Assembly (NCBI RefSeq): GCF_014698065.1
Contig: NZ_JACJSI010000067.1
Location: 1-37,567 of the forward strand
From: Nostoc flagelliforme FACHB-838
GTDB taxonomy: Bacteria > Cyanobacteriota > Cyanobacteriia > Cyanobacteriales > Nostocaceae
Length of the DNA stretch: 37,567 nucleotides
Direction: 5' to 3'
Under the pieces are notes generated by a model. It saw nothing but the letters and a program-made list of their open reading frames with translations, was not told the DNA's origin and did not search any database. The first letter of the stretch is position 1. Each line of letters starts with the position of its first letter. This document shows positions 1 to 7,458 of the stretch, one piece after another. Position numbers and translations under genes: made by a program.

Positions 1-110
1 CATTTATCTCATACAACCTCTACCTATTTTCTCATGAATATTTCATGCTTTGCTTCCAATACACCAGCTTTTATTACAAATACAAGGCATTCGGAATCAG
101 ATTCAAATAA

Positions 111-446
111 TACCTATGTACTAGTAATTGGCGCTCGCATTGTGCCAGTTGCGTAAGTCCTGATGATGTTGCTCACAAATATATCCAGGATAGGGAATTA
201 CGCCAAAAATGTGGATATCGGGGGATAGTGTACCGTAAAGGTTTAAAACCCGAAATTTCTGCTGCTGTTTTTGCAGCAAAGCCTCCGCAACTTCTCAAAC
301 CTATAGTGACATCTTTGGGAGTACATCTGATTTTGGTGGAGGAAATTATTCAACCGCAATTGGATAATATACTGCGCCATAAAATTGGTTTAGATTTATT
401 CCAGCAATGGCTAAAGCCACAAATTACTCAAGTTGAAATCAAATAA
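111..446 (+). pseudogene. 5'-truncated peptidylprolyl isomerase remnant
   Basis: The open frame runs from just after a stop at 108-110 to a stop at 444-446. It encodes about 111 residues that resemble the C-terminal part of the parvulin-like peptidylprolyl isomerases found beside HlyD/ABC peptide exporters in Nostoc. Recognisable pieces are VAHKYIQDRELRQKCGYRG, then KPEISAAVFAAKPPQLLKPI and the GVHLILVEEI strand. The N-terminal half that normally precedes the PPIase core is absent, and there is no plausible ATG. The only in-frame start inside the homologous part is GTG at 228, which would give 72 residues. The first codons (111-160) do not look like the family, so the break is probably near 150. 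I read it as a dead remnant. Its partner genes in other genomes serve export of double-glycine leader peptides, which fits the peptide gene at 536-706. Confidence 0.6.
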
Positions 447-457
447 ACTCCTAACAA

Positions 458-486
458 GCAGCCCAAAATTTATTACCTTGGGCTGC
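458..486. terminator. Hairpin between convergent genes
   Basis: A perfect 9-bp stem, GCAGCCCAA (458-466) with TTGGGCTGC (478-486), encloses an 11-nt loop. It sits between the ends of the plus-strand PPIase remnant and the minus-strand leader-peptide gene, so it could stop transcription from both sides. No strong T run follows on either strand. Confidence 0.45.
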
Positions 487-535
487 CGTCTAAAAATCAC
501 TTTTAATCGTTAGAAGTTATAGAAATTTTATGTGT

Positions 536-706
536 CTACCACGATATCTCGCCGCAAATTCCACTCCATAAAATTTCGACTGCGATTTTGCCGCCACCCA
601 AAACATCTGCAATTTCCTGCTCTGTCAGCTCATTGAGAAAGCTTTCAGAATCTTGGAACAGGTTAGCACCAGTGGGACGCAGGTCAGAGATTGCAATGTT
701 AGCCAT
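536..706 (-). CDS. Double-glycine leader peptide (RiPP/bacteriocin-like precursor)
   Basis: This small gene encodes 56 residues, starting with ATG at 704-706 and ending with TAG at 536-538. AGGAG (718-722 as CTCCT on the plus strand) lies 11 nt upstream. The protein begins MANIAISDLRPTGANLF, the start seen in many cyanobacterial GG-leader peptides. It continues with ELTEQEIADVLGGG at residues 26-39, the acidic amphipathic segment and Gly-Gly site cut by C39 peptidase-ABC exporters. Cleavage after the glycines would release a core of about 17 residues, KIAVEILWSGICGEISW, containing Ser48, Cys51 and Ser55. The Ser-Gly-Ile-Cys spacing could form a lanthionine ring. The gene lies downstream of, and on the same strand as, the HopA1-like and kinase genes, separated from them by a 323-bp AT-rich gap. 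Leader recognition is clear. The modification and its chemistry are inference, and no exporter lies in the window. Confidence 0.8.
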   Translation of the reverse strand: MANIAISDLRPTGANLFQDSESFLNELTEQEIADVLGGGKIAVEILWSGICGEISW

Positions 707-722
707 TTTGAAATGTACTCCT

Positions 723-1029
723 AAATAAAGTAGTGTTGGTTGGGATTAAGCTTTTAATTGCCTTCTCCCATTACTATAATCTGTTATTTAATCTATTATT
801 ACAAGGTTTGTTTTACTAAATAGTGTGCCATAAATAATGTAGTTATATGTTTGTTTTTTATCAATTTTACTGCGCTATTTCTCCGAAAATAAAAATATTA
901 TGTTTATTTGGACAAAGCTCCTTATTTTTGATAACATATATGAAATATTTATGTCCTTTTTCCTTCTTTATTGCTTACTTCATTTCTAGAAATTAGAAAA
1001 ACCAATAAAAAACCAGCTCAAGAATTCTC
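723..1029. other. AT-rich gap upstream of the leader-peptide gene
   Basis: About 300 bp of strongly AT-rich sequence with stops in all frames. Only tiny ORFs (20 codons or fewer) were found on the minus strand. It probably carries the promoter of the 536-706 peptide gene. The missing 3' half of the HopA1-like gene is not here in any frame. Confidence 0.5.
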
Positions 1030-1530
1030 TTAGACTAAACAATAAAAATTTAGGGTTATTTCATTCTGGCAATGCAGCCTCAAACCGCCTTTAGTCACAG
1101 CTAAACTGCCATCACGTTCTTCTCTCAAAACAGACCAACCAGGGTCAAAGTAGCCCTCTCCAAAATTACTTTCATGCAATCGCTTATAAAACCCCACATC
1201 TACCCCTAAAAGAGTATTATTCTCCAAATCTAGGGGCAAACCATTTCCCTCCCCATTTAGCGCCAACGTACTTTGCATAGAACCGTTGTAATAGATGCCG
1301 TAAAGAAAAGTCCGCAATTGCAGACTCAGATATTTCTGTTGCATCTGGGTTGGCATCTTCTGAAAACGTTCAACTGCCTCAGATGGTAATTCCAAAGGTT
1401 TATAATCTGGATGGTGAATGGAGAAATCAGATTTTATCTCAATTTTCTGAACAATATCTTGCAGAACATCCAGTAATTGCCCAGTTAAACCAGTCTCTAG
1501 CTGAGTTTGAGGAGAATTTAATAATTGCAT
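1030..1530 (-). CDS. HopA1-family protein, C-terminally truncated
   Basis: 166 residues, starting MQLLNSPQTQ. The sequence matches the N-terminal part of cyanobacterial proteins annotated as T3SS effector HopA1 family. The conserved run QQKYLSLQLRTFLYGIYYNG is at about residues 64-83, and YFDPGWSVLREERDGSLAV is near 127-145. Family members are normally about twice this length. After LAVTKGGLRLH (about residue 152) the sequence stops resembling the family and ends in an unrelated hydrophobic tail, NFYCLV. This suggests a deletion junction near 1075 rather than a simple frameshift. HopA1-like proteins (LxmY, SprH3) partner APH-type kinases in class V lanthipeptide synthesis, and here the kinase gene lies 26 bp upstream on the same strand. 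The pair looks like one operon. The truncated product may be inactive. Confidence 0.65.
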   Translation of the reverse strand: MQLLNSPQTQLETGLTGQLLDVLQDIVQKIEIKSDFSIHHPDYKPLELPSEAVERFQKMPTQMQQKYLSLQLRTFLYGIYYNGSMQSTLALNGEGNGLPLDLENNTLLGVDVGFYKRLHESNFGEGYFDPGWSVLREERDGSLAVTKGGLRLHCQNEITLNFYCLV

Positions 1531-1556
1531 AACTACTTTAGTAATAACAAAATGAT

Positions 1557-2795
1557 TTAAATAGCAGAACTACTCAGGTGAGTTAATTCAACAGCAGCAG
1601 CACCAAAAATTGTTGGCATCGATTTTAGAGGACGGCTTAATAATGTCTTAGCAACCTGAAGCATAGCAATCCCCATATTGCCAAAAGATTTTTGATATTG
1701 AATCATTGCCTGAATCTGTTGAATCAAAGCAAAATCGGTAAATTGCACTACCCTTTGCAAGAAATCAGGGCGATGTTCTAGAATTTCTGGAAAAGCGTTT
1801 AAATAAGCTTGGATTAATGTACCAATTGAAGGCTGAAGTAGTTCTAAAGGTGTTATTGCCAAGCGTAGAGACTCTTCAATACTCAGAGAATTACTGATAA
1901 TCAAGCTACCCAGCCAGATTTGTACATAGCTGCCAATAAGTGTTCCCAAATCAAAAGCTGGATCTCCCCAAGTCGAGCGTTCCCAATCAATTAGTCGGAC
2001 AATATTGTTAGTGGAATCCTGCCAATCTTTTTGTAAGAGAATATTATTTAGCTTGAGGTCATTGTGGGTTAGACAACAGGGCGTTACAGCATTACCCAAT
2101 TCTGCGATCGCCTGCCCCAAGCTATTATAACGTTGATATAGAGCAAAAAACTTTAACCCATCACTAGGAACTAGACCAAAAATTTCCGGTTCAACCCTTT
2201 CTAATCTCCGAACTAAATGTGATACTTGATCAACCCTTAAATTATCTGAATTTTTAGAAAAAAATTGCTGATATTCTTGACGGTTAAAAGTATCACGATG
2301 GATAGTCCCTAAAATATTACCAATTGTCGTAGATATTTCTGTAGAAAATATCTTTTCCTTTGTATAAAAATCCATCAAATCCCGATAATCATCCAGATAT
2401 CTGAAGATAATAATGGAATTTTCGGCATCAAAATGCAGCACCTCTGGTAAAAACGAGCGGTAGTTACCAAGGTTGGGAAATTGTTGTAAAAACTCTTGAA
2501 TTCGCCACTCACTTAAAAATTCACCAGCCGCTTTACCTTCTTGATTGTGTCGTTCTTGCTTCACAAGCAGCTTGCGATCGCTTGACAAACTCAGTAATAA
2601 ATTAAAGTTTTTGGCTGTAAGTGGTTCTATCTTGCTGGGAGGTTGTTCAGACGGATTGCAAAGTCCTTGTTCAATTAAATAATGGAAAACATTATGAGAG
2701 TTTAAGATAAATGTCATAACTTTTAAATGCATCAACCAATTTTGATGTTGAGAAAACTGTGGTACTTTAGTTACTACCACAGGCTGTTTCTGCAA
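1557..2795 (-). CDS. APH-fold phosphotransferase (lanthipeptide-type kinase candidate)
   Basis: 412 residues. The aminoglycoside phosphotransferase / choline kinase fold is evident: a likely ATP-binding lysine in LLVKQE (Lys79), the catalytic loop THNDLKLNNILL (His244, Asp246, Asn251), and the metal-binding segment LIDWERSTWGDPAFDLG (Asp270), followed by a helical C-terminal lobe. All catalytic residues I can identify are intact. General APH proteins phosphorylate small molecules. However, an APH protein directly upstream of a HopA1-like gene, with a GG-leader peptide downstream, matches the arrangement in which the kinase phosphorylates Ser/Thr of a precursor peptide before elimination (LxmK type). 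The first 15-20 residues are low in homology cues, so the start could be internal. A drug-resistance role is not suggested by the context. Confidence 0.75.
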   Translation of the reverse strand: MQKQPVVVTKVPQFSQHQNWLMHLKVMTFILNSHNVFHYLIEQGLCNPSEQPPSKIEPLTAKNFNLLLSLSSDRKLLVKQERHNQEGKAAGEFLSEWRIQEFLQQFPNLGNYRSFLPEVLHFDAENSIIIFRYLDDYRDLMDFYTKEKIFSTEISTTIGNILGTIHRDTFNRQEYQQFFSKNSDNLRVDQVSHLVRRLERVEPEIFGLVPSDGLKFFALYQRYNSLGQAIAELGNAVTPCCLTHNDLKLNNILLQKDWQDSTNNIVRLIDWERSTWGDPAFDLGTLIGSYVQIWLGSLIISNSLSIEESLRLAITPLELLQPSIGTLIQAYLNAFPEILEHRPDFLQRVVQFTDFALIQQIQAMIQYQKSFGNMGIAMLQVAKTLLSRPLKSMPTIFGAAAVELTHLSSSAI

Positions 2796-3238
2796 AAACT
2801 ATTAAAATTATTACCGCATGACAAAAGTAAGCTAGCTATTCCAAATTAATCAAATGTCTTTACCTAATCTGTCTATATTTTAGAGAGAAGGAAGATGATT
2901 TAACTATATTTTAAAAGTTTTTAACCAGACAAAAATAAAACTTTTATGTCACTAAAAAATAAATCAATAGTTTTTAGTAATAACTATTGATTTATAAAGA
3001 TATATATCTATACAATTACTCCAGCAACAAGCTTTTGCACTTATCATCAGAGAGCATTTCACTCAATTTTCGACCATTAATAAAACATTTATGTCCCAAA
3101 ATCTTTTTCAAATTATGGGTAATTTCTAACAACAAGATAATAAACAAAACTTAAGTCTATAGTAGTAAATAATTTTAAGGCTGAACAAGAAAACTTCCGA
3201 TTCATAATTGTAGAGCAGAGTTTATATTACAAACATCT
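2796..3238. other. Gap between the kinase gene and trmB
   Basis: About 440 bp of AT-rich sequence with no credible ORF or RNA gene. It contains the hairpin at 2960-2994. The part near 2800-2900 probably holds the promoter of the kinase-HopA1 operon; no clear -35/-10 pair stood out. Confidence 0.4.
2960..2994 (-). terminator. Terminator-like perfect hairpin downstream of trmB
   Basis: A perfect 13-bp stem (2960-2972 with 2982-2994) encloses a 9-nt loop. On the minus strand it is followed by ATTTTTTAGT. The stem is AT-rich, but the U run and the position about 245 bp after trmB fit a Rho-independent terminator. Confidence 0.5.
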
Positions 3239-3886
3239 CTAATCAGTATTTTTTACCCTTTCAAACAAAGCCCGATAAACAGGCTCACCTTTTTTTTGCG
3301 TGCCTATTTCCCGCTCTGTGGCAACTGGTAACGGATTTTCTGCTAACCATTCTCCTGTACTTACTTTCTGATAAGCTGGGTGAGCTGCAAAGCGATCGCG
3401 CATTTCCACAGCAATAAATTCCATATCTGATTGCAGAAATACAACTCCCCCAACTGCAAGATAATTGGCTAATTCCGCCACTAGTTCTGGTTGCACTACA
3501 CGGCGTTTAGCATGGCGGGTTTTAAACCAAGGATCGGGGAATTGAATTGTAACGCGTTGTAAACTTCCTGGAGGCAGAGAAGATAACAGCGATCGCAGTG
3601 AGTTATTTACATTGCAAAATAAATAATGCAGATTTGTCAAACCTAACTCAGAACGTAACTTATTCGCCTCCGCCACTAGCGGTTCCCGAATTTCCAAGCC
3701 TAAATAATTCCAGTTGGGTTCTATCTTAGCCATATTCAGCAAAAATAGTCCTTTAGCGCAACCAATATCTAAATGTAGTGGTTGATTTAGCTTTGCATAA
3801 ATTTTTTCCCAGTCAAGGGGACTTGCTGGTGTTTGATACTTTTTACCAAGTGGATTAACATGTTGGCGGACTCGGACTGCTGCCAA
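3239..3886 (-). CDS. trmB: tRNA (guanine-N7-)-methyltransferase
   Basis: 215 residues. TrmB uses S-adenosylmethionine to make m7G46 in tRNA variable loops. The SAM-binding motif LDIGCAKGLFLL is at about residues 38-49, with LGLEIRE (motif II) near 62-68. The family signature IQFPDPWFKTRHAKRR lies near 115-130, and the C-terminal PVATEREIGTQ substrate-site motif is present. Length is typical. The start is TTG (3884-3886), supported by GGAGAG a short distance upstream and by the family N-terminus; no better ATG is present. It stands alone between two gaps. Confidence 0.95.
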   Translation of the reverse strand: MAAVRVRQHVNPLGKKYQTPASPLDWEKIYAKLNQPLHLDIGCAKGLFLLNMAKIEPNWNYLGLEIREPLVAEANKLRSELGLTNLHYLFCNVNNSLRSLLSSLPPGSLQRVTIQFPDPWFKTRHAKRRVVQPELVAELANYLAVGGVVFLQSDMEFIAVEMRDRFAAHPAYQKVSTGEWLAENPLPVATEREIGTQKKGEPVYRALFERVKNTD

Positions 3887-4365
3887 AATTTGCTCTCCTT
3901 TACGTGAAAATATCTTGCGATCAAACTCCAGGTTACAAGGAAGTCTAACAAAAGTATGCCAAAAATTATCGGTCTATCATTAGACCTCTGACAAAAGTCC
4001 CTAAACTCTCAATACGGTTCGGTTAAAGGGGAAAGGTTTTGAATACCTCCTTTACTTTACCCTTTACCCGCAACCCCATTCCCCAGACCACAAGGAAAGT
4101 GAAAAATGCTTATCCGAACCGTACCGTATTGCCTAAACTCTACCCCCAACGCTTGCAAGCGATCAAGGGAAAAGCATGGCGTAGGGTTATTCGAGCTTAA
4201 TAAGTAATCAAGCGGACATGATCTCAGCCAAATAGGTCACGGTTGGACTGCTTTTTTAGGTTTGTAAGAAATTTATATTTTGGAAGTCCCTCATTTTGCA
4301 TTAATCTCTACAATTAAAATGCCTTAGCACATCTGCTTTAGTCACGGAGGGAGGAAGCTTAAACA
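3887..4365. other. Gap between trmB and exbB containing a MITE
   Basis: The gap holds the MITE-like element at 4010-4131 and its flanking duplication. From 4200 to 4262 there is GC-richer sequence that can fold weakly and ends in a six-T run (after GGACTGC), a possible plus-strand terminator or small RNA end. No protein gene was seen. Confidence 0.45.
4010..4131 (+). mobile_element. MITE-like element, copy 1
   Basis: A 122-bp non-coding element begins CAATACGGTTCGG and ends with CCGAACCGTACCGTATTG, so the ends are inverted repeats (with a 5-nt insertion in the right end here). It is flanked by identical 10-bp direct repeats, CCTAAACTCT at 4000-4009 and 4132-4141, which look like a target site duplication. 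A second copy is at 29917-30043 in the same orientation, sharing most of its interior. It encodes nothing, so it must have been moved by a transposase elsewhere in the genome. Confidence 0.8.
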
Positions 4366-5094
4366 GTGGATATTTTAGATTTGTTTTATAAAGGCGGGCC
4401 GGCAATGTGGCCTCTGCTTGTTCTGTCGATTCTGTCTTTGAGTGTGATTTTCGAGCGTTTGTGGTTCTGGTTGCGAATTTTTGTTCAGGAAAAGCAAATA
4501 GTCAATCGCGTTGTGGATGCTGCCCAGGATAATTGGGAAGTAGCTGGGGACATTGCAAGACAAGCAAGCAATCAGCCTGTCGGACGTTTTCTTTACGCCC
4601 CCCTACGTTTAGCGAAAAGTGATGCGGAAACCTTTCGGCTAGCATTAGAGGCTACGGCGGAAGACGAATTAGCGGGGATGCGGCGGGGCGAAAAACTTTT
4701 AGAAGCCGTGATCGCCCTAGCGCCTCTGCTGGGATTGTTGGGTACGGTTTTAGGTTTAATCCAGTCTCTGCGCTCAATTAGAATTGGCGATTTGGGAACT
4801 GAATCTACTGCTGGGGTGACTACTGGTATTGGTGAATCCTTAATTAGTACGGCAACTGGGCTAATAGTTGCCATCATTAGTTTGGTATTTTACCGCCTAT
4901 TTCAAAGTTTTGTCGTCAACCAAGTTAAAGTTTTTCGGAAGGCAGGAAATGAGATGGAATTGCTCTATCGTCAATCTCCTCCTAACTTTAGCAATAGTAC
5001 ATCAGCAATTGTTCGGGAAAATATCATTCCATCCCGCAAGCCAGGAAAGACTAGAGTTTCAGAACCTCCCGAACCCCCAAATACACCTAATTAA
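4366..5094 (+). CDS. exbB: ExbB/MotA/TolQ proton-channel family protein
   Basis: 242 residues. With ExbD it should form an inner-membrane proton-driven stator that energises outer-membrane transport or cell-envelope processes. There are three predicted membrane spans: about residues 13-36, 110-134 and 150-177. The conserved channel segment ALAPLLGLLGTVLGL lies in the second span, and TTGIGESLISTATGL opens the third. Start is GTG (4366-4368) with a strong GGAGG about 11 nt upstream; no ATG lies nearby. The C-terminus (about 210-242) is a polar, proline-containing tail. exbD follows 42 bp downstream on the same strand, so the two form an operon. No tonB gene is adjacent. Confidence 0.9.
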   Translation: MDILDLFYKGGPAMWPLLVLSILSLSVIFERLWFWLRIFVQEKQIVNRVVDAAQDNWEVAGDIARQASNQPVGRFLYAPLRLAKSDAETFRLALEATAEDELAGMRRGEKLLEAVIALAPLLGLLGTVLGLIQSLRSIRIGDLGTESTAGVTTGIGESLISTATGLIVAIISLVFYRLFQSFVVNQVKVFRKAGNEMELLYRQSPPNFSNSTSAIVRENIIPSRKPGKTRVSEPPEPPNTPN

Positions 5095-5136
5095 TACTCA
5101 ATAATTCAACCTCCGCAGCAGCCTTTAAAGTGAAAC

Positions 5137-5814
5137 ATGAAAGTTAATCTACATACTCCAATTGAAGAAGTCCAAATTCAAATCATCCCTTTAATTGATG
5201 TCGTTTTTTGTATTCTGACGTTTTTTTTATTAGCAGCATTACAATTTACACGGCAACAGGCAATAAATGTTGATTTACCTAAAGCCAGCCCCAGTACAGT
5301 ATCTGGGATAACGTCACAGAGTGGTAGCCTAATTGTGACTATCGATGCCGTTGGCAATACTTACATAGAAAAACAGCCTGTGAAACAAGAAGATTTGGGA
5401 CAAAGGTTAAAACAGTATCTCCAAGCAAACCCCAATGCTGTTGTTGTGCTGAATGCTTCGCGGACAGCAACTTACAATGATGTAATTGAGACATTGGACT
5501 TACTGCGGCAAGTAGGGGGCGATCGCGTGTCTTTAGGAATTATTCCTGGCCCATCTCAACCACCCACAAACTTACCAAATCAACCGATTGTCCCCTCTTT
5601 CCCAATAAATCCTGAGACTGCACCAGTTCCCGGTATAAATCCTGAAGGGAATCTTACCCCTAAATTTCCCTTAGCACCTAATTCTGTACCCTTCCCCACG
5701 ATAAATAGTAAACCTCCAACTGGACAAGGTATTAGTCCTATTAATCCTGGTATTTCCAATCCTCCAGCATCGCAAGCACCCGTTGCACCCAAACAAACCC
5801 AACCTACTCCTTAA
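5137..5814 (+). CDS. exbD: ExbD/TolR family protein with long proline-rich tail
   Basis: 225 residues. The N-terminus holds the single membrane span with the proton-carrying aspartate, IIPLIDVVFCILTFFLLAAL (Asp21). A periplasmic domain follows to about residue 130, containing VVVLNASRTATYNDVIETLD. Typical ExbD proteins are about 130-150 residues. This one adds about 90 residues rich in Pro, Asn, Gly and Ser with PVPGIN / PFPTIN-like elements, resembling the envelope-spanning linker of TonB proteins but with no recognisable TonB domain at the end. It pairs with exbB 42 bp upstream. A simple inference is a periplasm- or peptidoglycan-reaching extension. Confidence 0.9.
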   Translation: MKVNLHTPIEEVQIQIIPLIDVVFCILTFFLLAALQFTRQQAINVDLPKASPSTVSGITSQSGSLIVTIDAVGNTYIEKQPVKQEDLGQRLKQYLQANPNAVVVLNASRTATYNDVIETLDLLRQVGGDRVSLGIIPGPSQPPTNLPNQPIVPSFPINPETAPVPGINPEGNLTPKFPLAPNSVPFPTINSKPPTGQGISPINPGISNPPASQAPVAPKQTQPTP

Positions 5815-6096
5815 AAGATGAAATAGGGGTATGGGGCATTGGCAAGAGGGACAGGGGCAGAGAGCAGAGGGGAAAGAGGCCGTTTTTCTCCCTACCTCCC
5901 CTGCTTCTTCATCTCCCTCTGCCTCCCCTGGTTCCCTTCAATATTTTTCCCAATCCTAAAGATATCTAAAATAAAATTCGGTTAGAGAAAAATTTCCTGC
6001 TAATTTATAGATAATTGGTTGAGCTTTAAAGATTTTTTCGCCGATAAACTAAAGTAATTTATCACCAATTGCCATTCACGTTTCAGGGGTTGTGGC

Positions 6097-6459
6097 ATGA
6101 ATATAGTGACGCTTTTAATTGTTTGGCTAGTAACAGCTATCAGCCTATTAATAATTAGTAAATTGCCTTTGGGAGTTGAAATTGACACTCCTGGCAAAGC
6201 CTTCCTTTCTGCCGCAGTGCTTGGTATCGTGACGGCAATAGTCAGACCGATTTTAAGCCTCGTCTTTGCTGTACCAAATTTACTCACATTAGACTTATTA
6301 TCCGGCATTTTTACATTTATGATTGCCGTGGTTTGCTTTAGTATTGCTGCTTGGTTAGTAGAAGGATTTCGCTTACGTTACGGGATTTGGAGTGCTGTTA
6401 TTGGAGCATTTTCGCTGACTATAATTAACAGCTTAATATACAAATTATTGAACGTATAG
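6097..6459 (+). CDS. Phage-holin-family / YvlD-like membrane protein
   Basis: 120 residues with four predicted membrane spans (about 3-22, 34-58, 65-90 and 95-117). The pattern resembles the PF04020 family (holin superfamily IV, YvlD/DUF360), including AAVLGIVTAIVRPIL followed by a leucine-rich hairpin. The member function is unknown; YvlD-type proteins are chromosomal and associated with envelope stress in some bacteria, so a lytic role is not implied. It stands alone, with an inverted-repeat hairpin region between it and convergent thf1. Confidence 0.8.
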   Translation: MNIVTLLIVWLVTAISLLIISKLPLGVEIDTPGKAFLSAAVLGIVTAIVRPILSLVFAVPNLLTLDLLSGIFTFMIAVVCFSIAAWLVEGFRLRYGIWSAVIGAFSLTIINSLIYKLLNV

Positions 6460-6469
6460 ACTTAATAAT

Positions 6470-6532
6470 TAGGAGTTAAAAGTGAAGAGTTATTAACAAT
6501 TCCTCACTTATAATTCCTAACTCATCACTCCA
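6470..6532. repeat. Intergenic inverted repeat between convergent genes
   Basis: TTAGGAGTT-AAAAGTGAAGAG on the left pairs imperfectly with CTCACTT-ATAATTCCTAA on the right. This is one of the TTAGGAGTTA-type palindromic repeats scattered in Nostoc genomes. It lies between the ends of the YvlD-like gene and thf1 and may serve as a two-way terminator. Confidence 0.5.
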
Positions 6533-6541
6533 ATATTCTAA

Positions 6542-7249
6542 CTATTCGTTAGAACTTGGAGGAGCAACTGAGGTAGTTGATTGTTGTTTACGTTGTTCGC
6601 GTTTTTTGCGATCGGCTGAGAGCATATCTGCCATCACCACCAGCGCTTGCGCCATCTTCTCTAGGTTAGAACGGTATAATTCCAAATCCTTGTTGAGTTT
6701 GTCATCCGACAGGTGCAAGCCAGCAGCGATCGCTTTCAGCGCCTCAGTGAGTTGCTTTTCATCTTTGACTAATTCCGGATCTGATTGTTCTAATAACGAA
6801 AATACACCAATTGCGAACAAACGGTTGTATTTAAAGTTAGGATTATTGGCAATCGCTTGCAGTTCTGCTTGCAAGTCAGTATCTCTATCTAAGTAAGTAG
6901 TTTGGGCCAGCCACCCAATTAAATCTTTAACAGGCAAACCTTTAGCTACAGCTTGCAATCTTTGGGCATCGTGTCGATAGCGTTGCGGATCTGTTTCTAT
7001 AGCCTGACATAAGGCGTTAAAAATTGATTCTTGATCCCGTTCTGGTTGATAGCCTTCCATGAAGCGGTCAAAAGTAGTGACGACACCCAAGGCATAAATT
7101 GGATTGTAGCTAAAATCGATATTTACTGACAGCAGATGCATTTCCACCATCAATTCTTCCACTACCCGACGATAAATAGTGTTGATCGGACGGGTGTGGA
7201 GATTGTAGAAAGTTCGCTTTGTATCAGAGACAGTACGGACGTTATTCAC
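6542..7249 (-). CDS. thf1: Photosystem II biogenesis protein Psb29/Thf1
   Basis: 235 residues, matching Thf1/Psb29 along its length. It has the family start VRTVSDTKRTFYNLHTRPIN, and IYRRVVEELMVEMHLLSVN. The core is all-helical, including NRLFAIGVFSLLEQ, and a charged C-terminal coiled coil contains LEKMAQALVVMADML. The protein supports photosystem II assembly and FtsH protease stability at the thylakoid and is conserved in cyanobacteria and chloroplasts. The start is GTG (7247-7249), chosen because the family begins with this N-terminus; no clear Shine-Dalgarno sequence precedes it. The low-complexity tail after about residue 218 is usual. Confidence 0.95.
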   Translation of the reverse strand: MNNVRTVSDTKRTFYNLHTRPINTIYRRVVEELMVEMHLLSVNIDFSYNPIYALGVVTTFDRFMEGYQPERDQESIFNALCQAIETDPQRYRHDAQRLQAVAKGLPVKDLIGWLAQTTYLDRDTDLQAELQAIANNPNFKYNRLFAIGVFSLLEQSDPELVKDEKQLTEALKAIAAGLHLSDDKLNKDLELYRSNLEKMAQALVVMADMLSADRKKREQRKQQSTTSVAPPSSNE

Positions 7250-7458
7250 AAAGAAAAAGGAAATGTTAAGGGCGACGTATCTTTATTTTCTCGCTTAAAG
7301 GCTAGTTTGCCAAGTTGAGCTTTTGGCTGGTGACGACTTAATTTACAATATAAACAAATCAAAAGTATTTTATAACCTGTTGGGCACTGGATTTAAGACC
7401 ATTTCTCCCCAAAAGCTAGCCCAAAATTATCATCCTTAATCATTCGTTTATTGCATTT

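Noticed and set aside
6000..6308. Minus-strand ORF over the YvlD-like gene
   Set aside because: The plus frame has clear membrane spans and family similarity; the minus frame has none.
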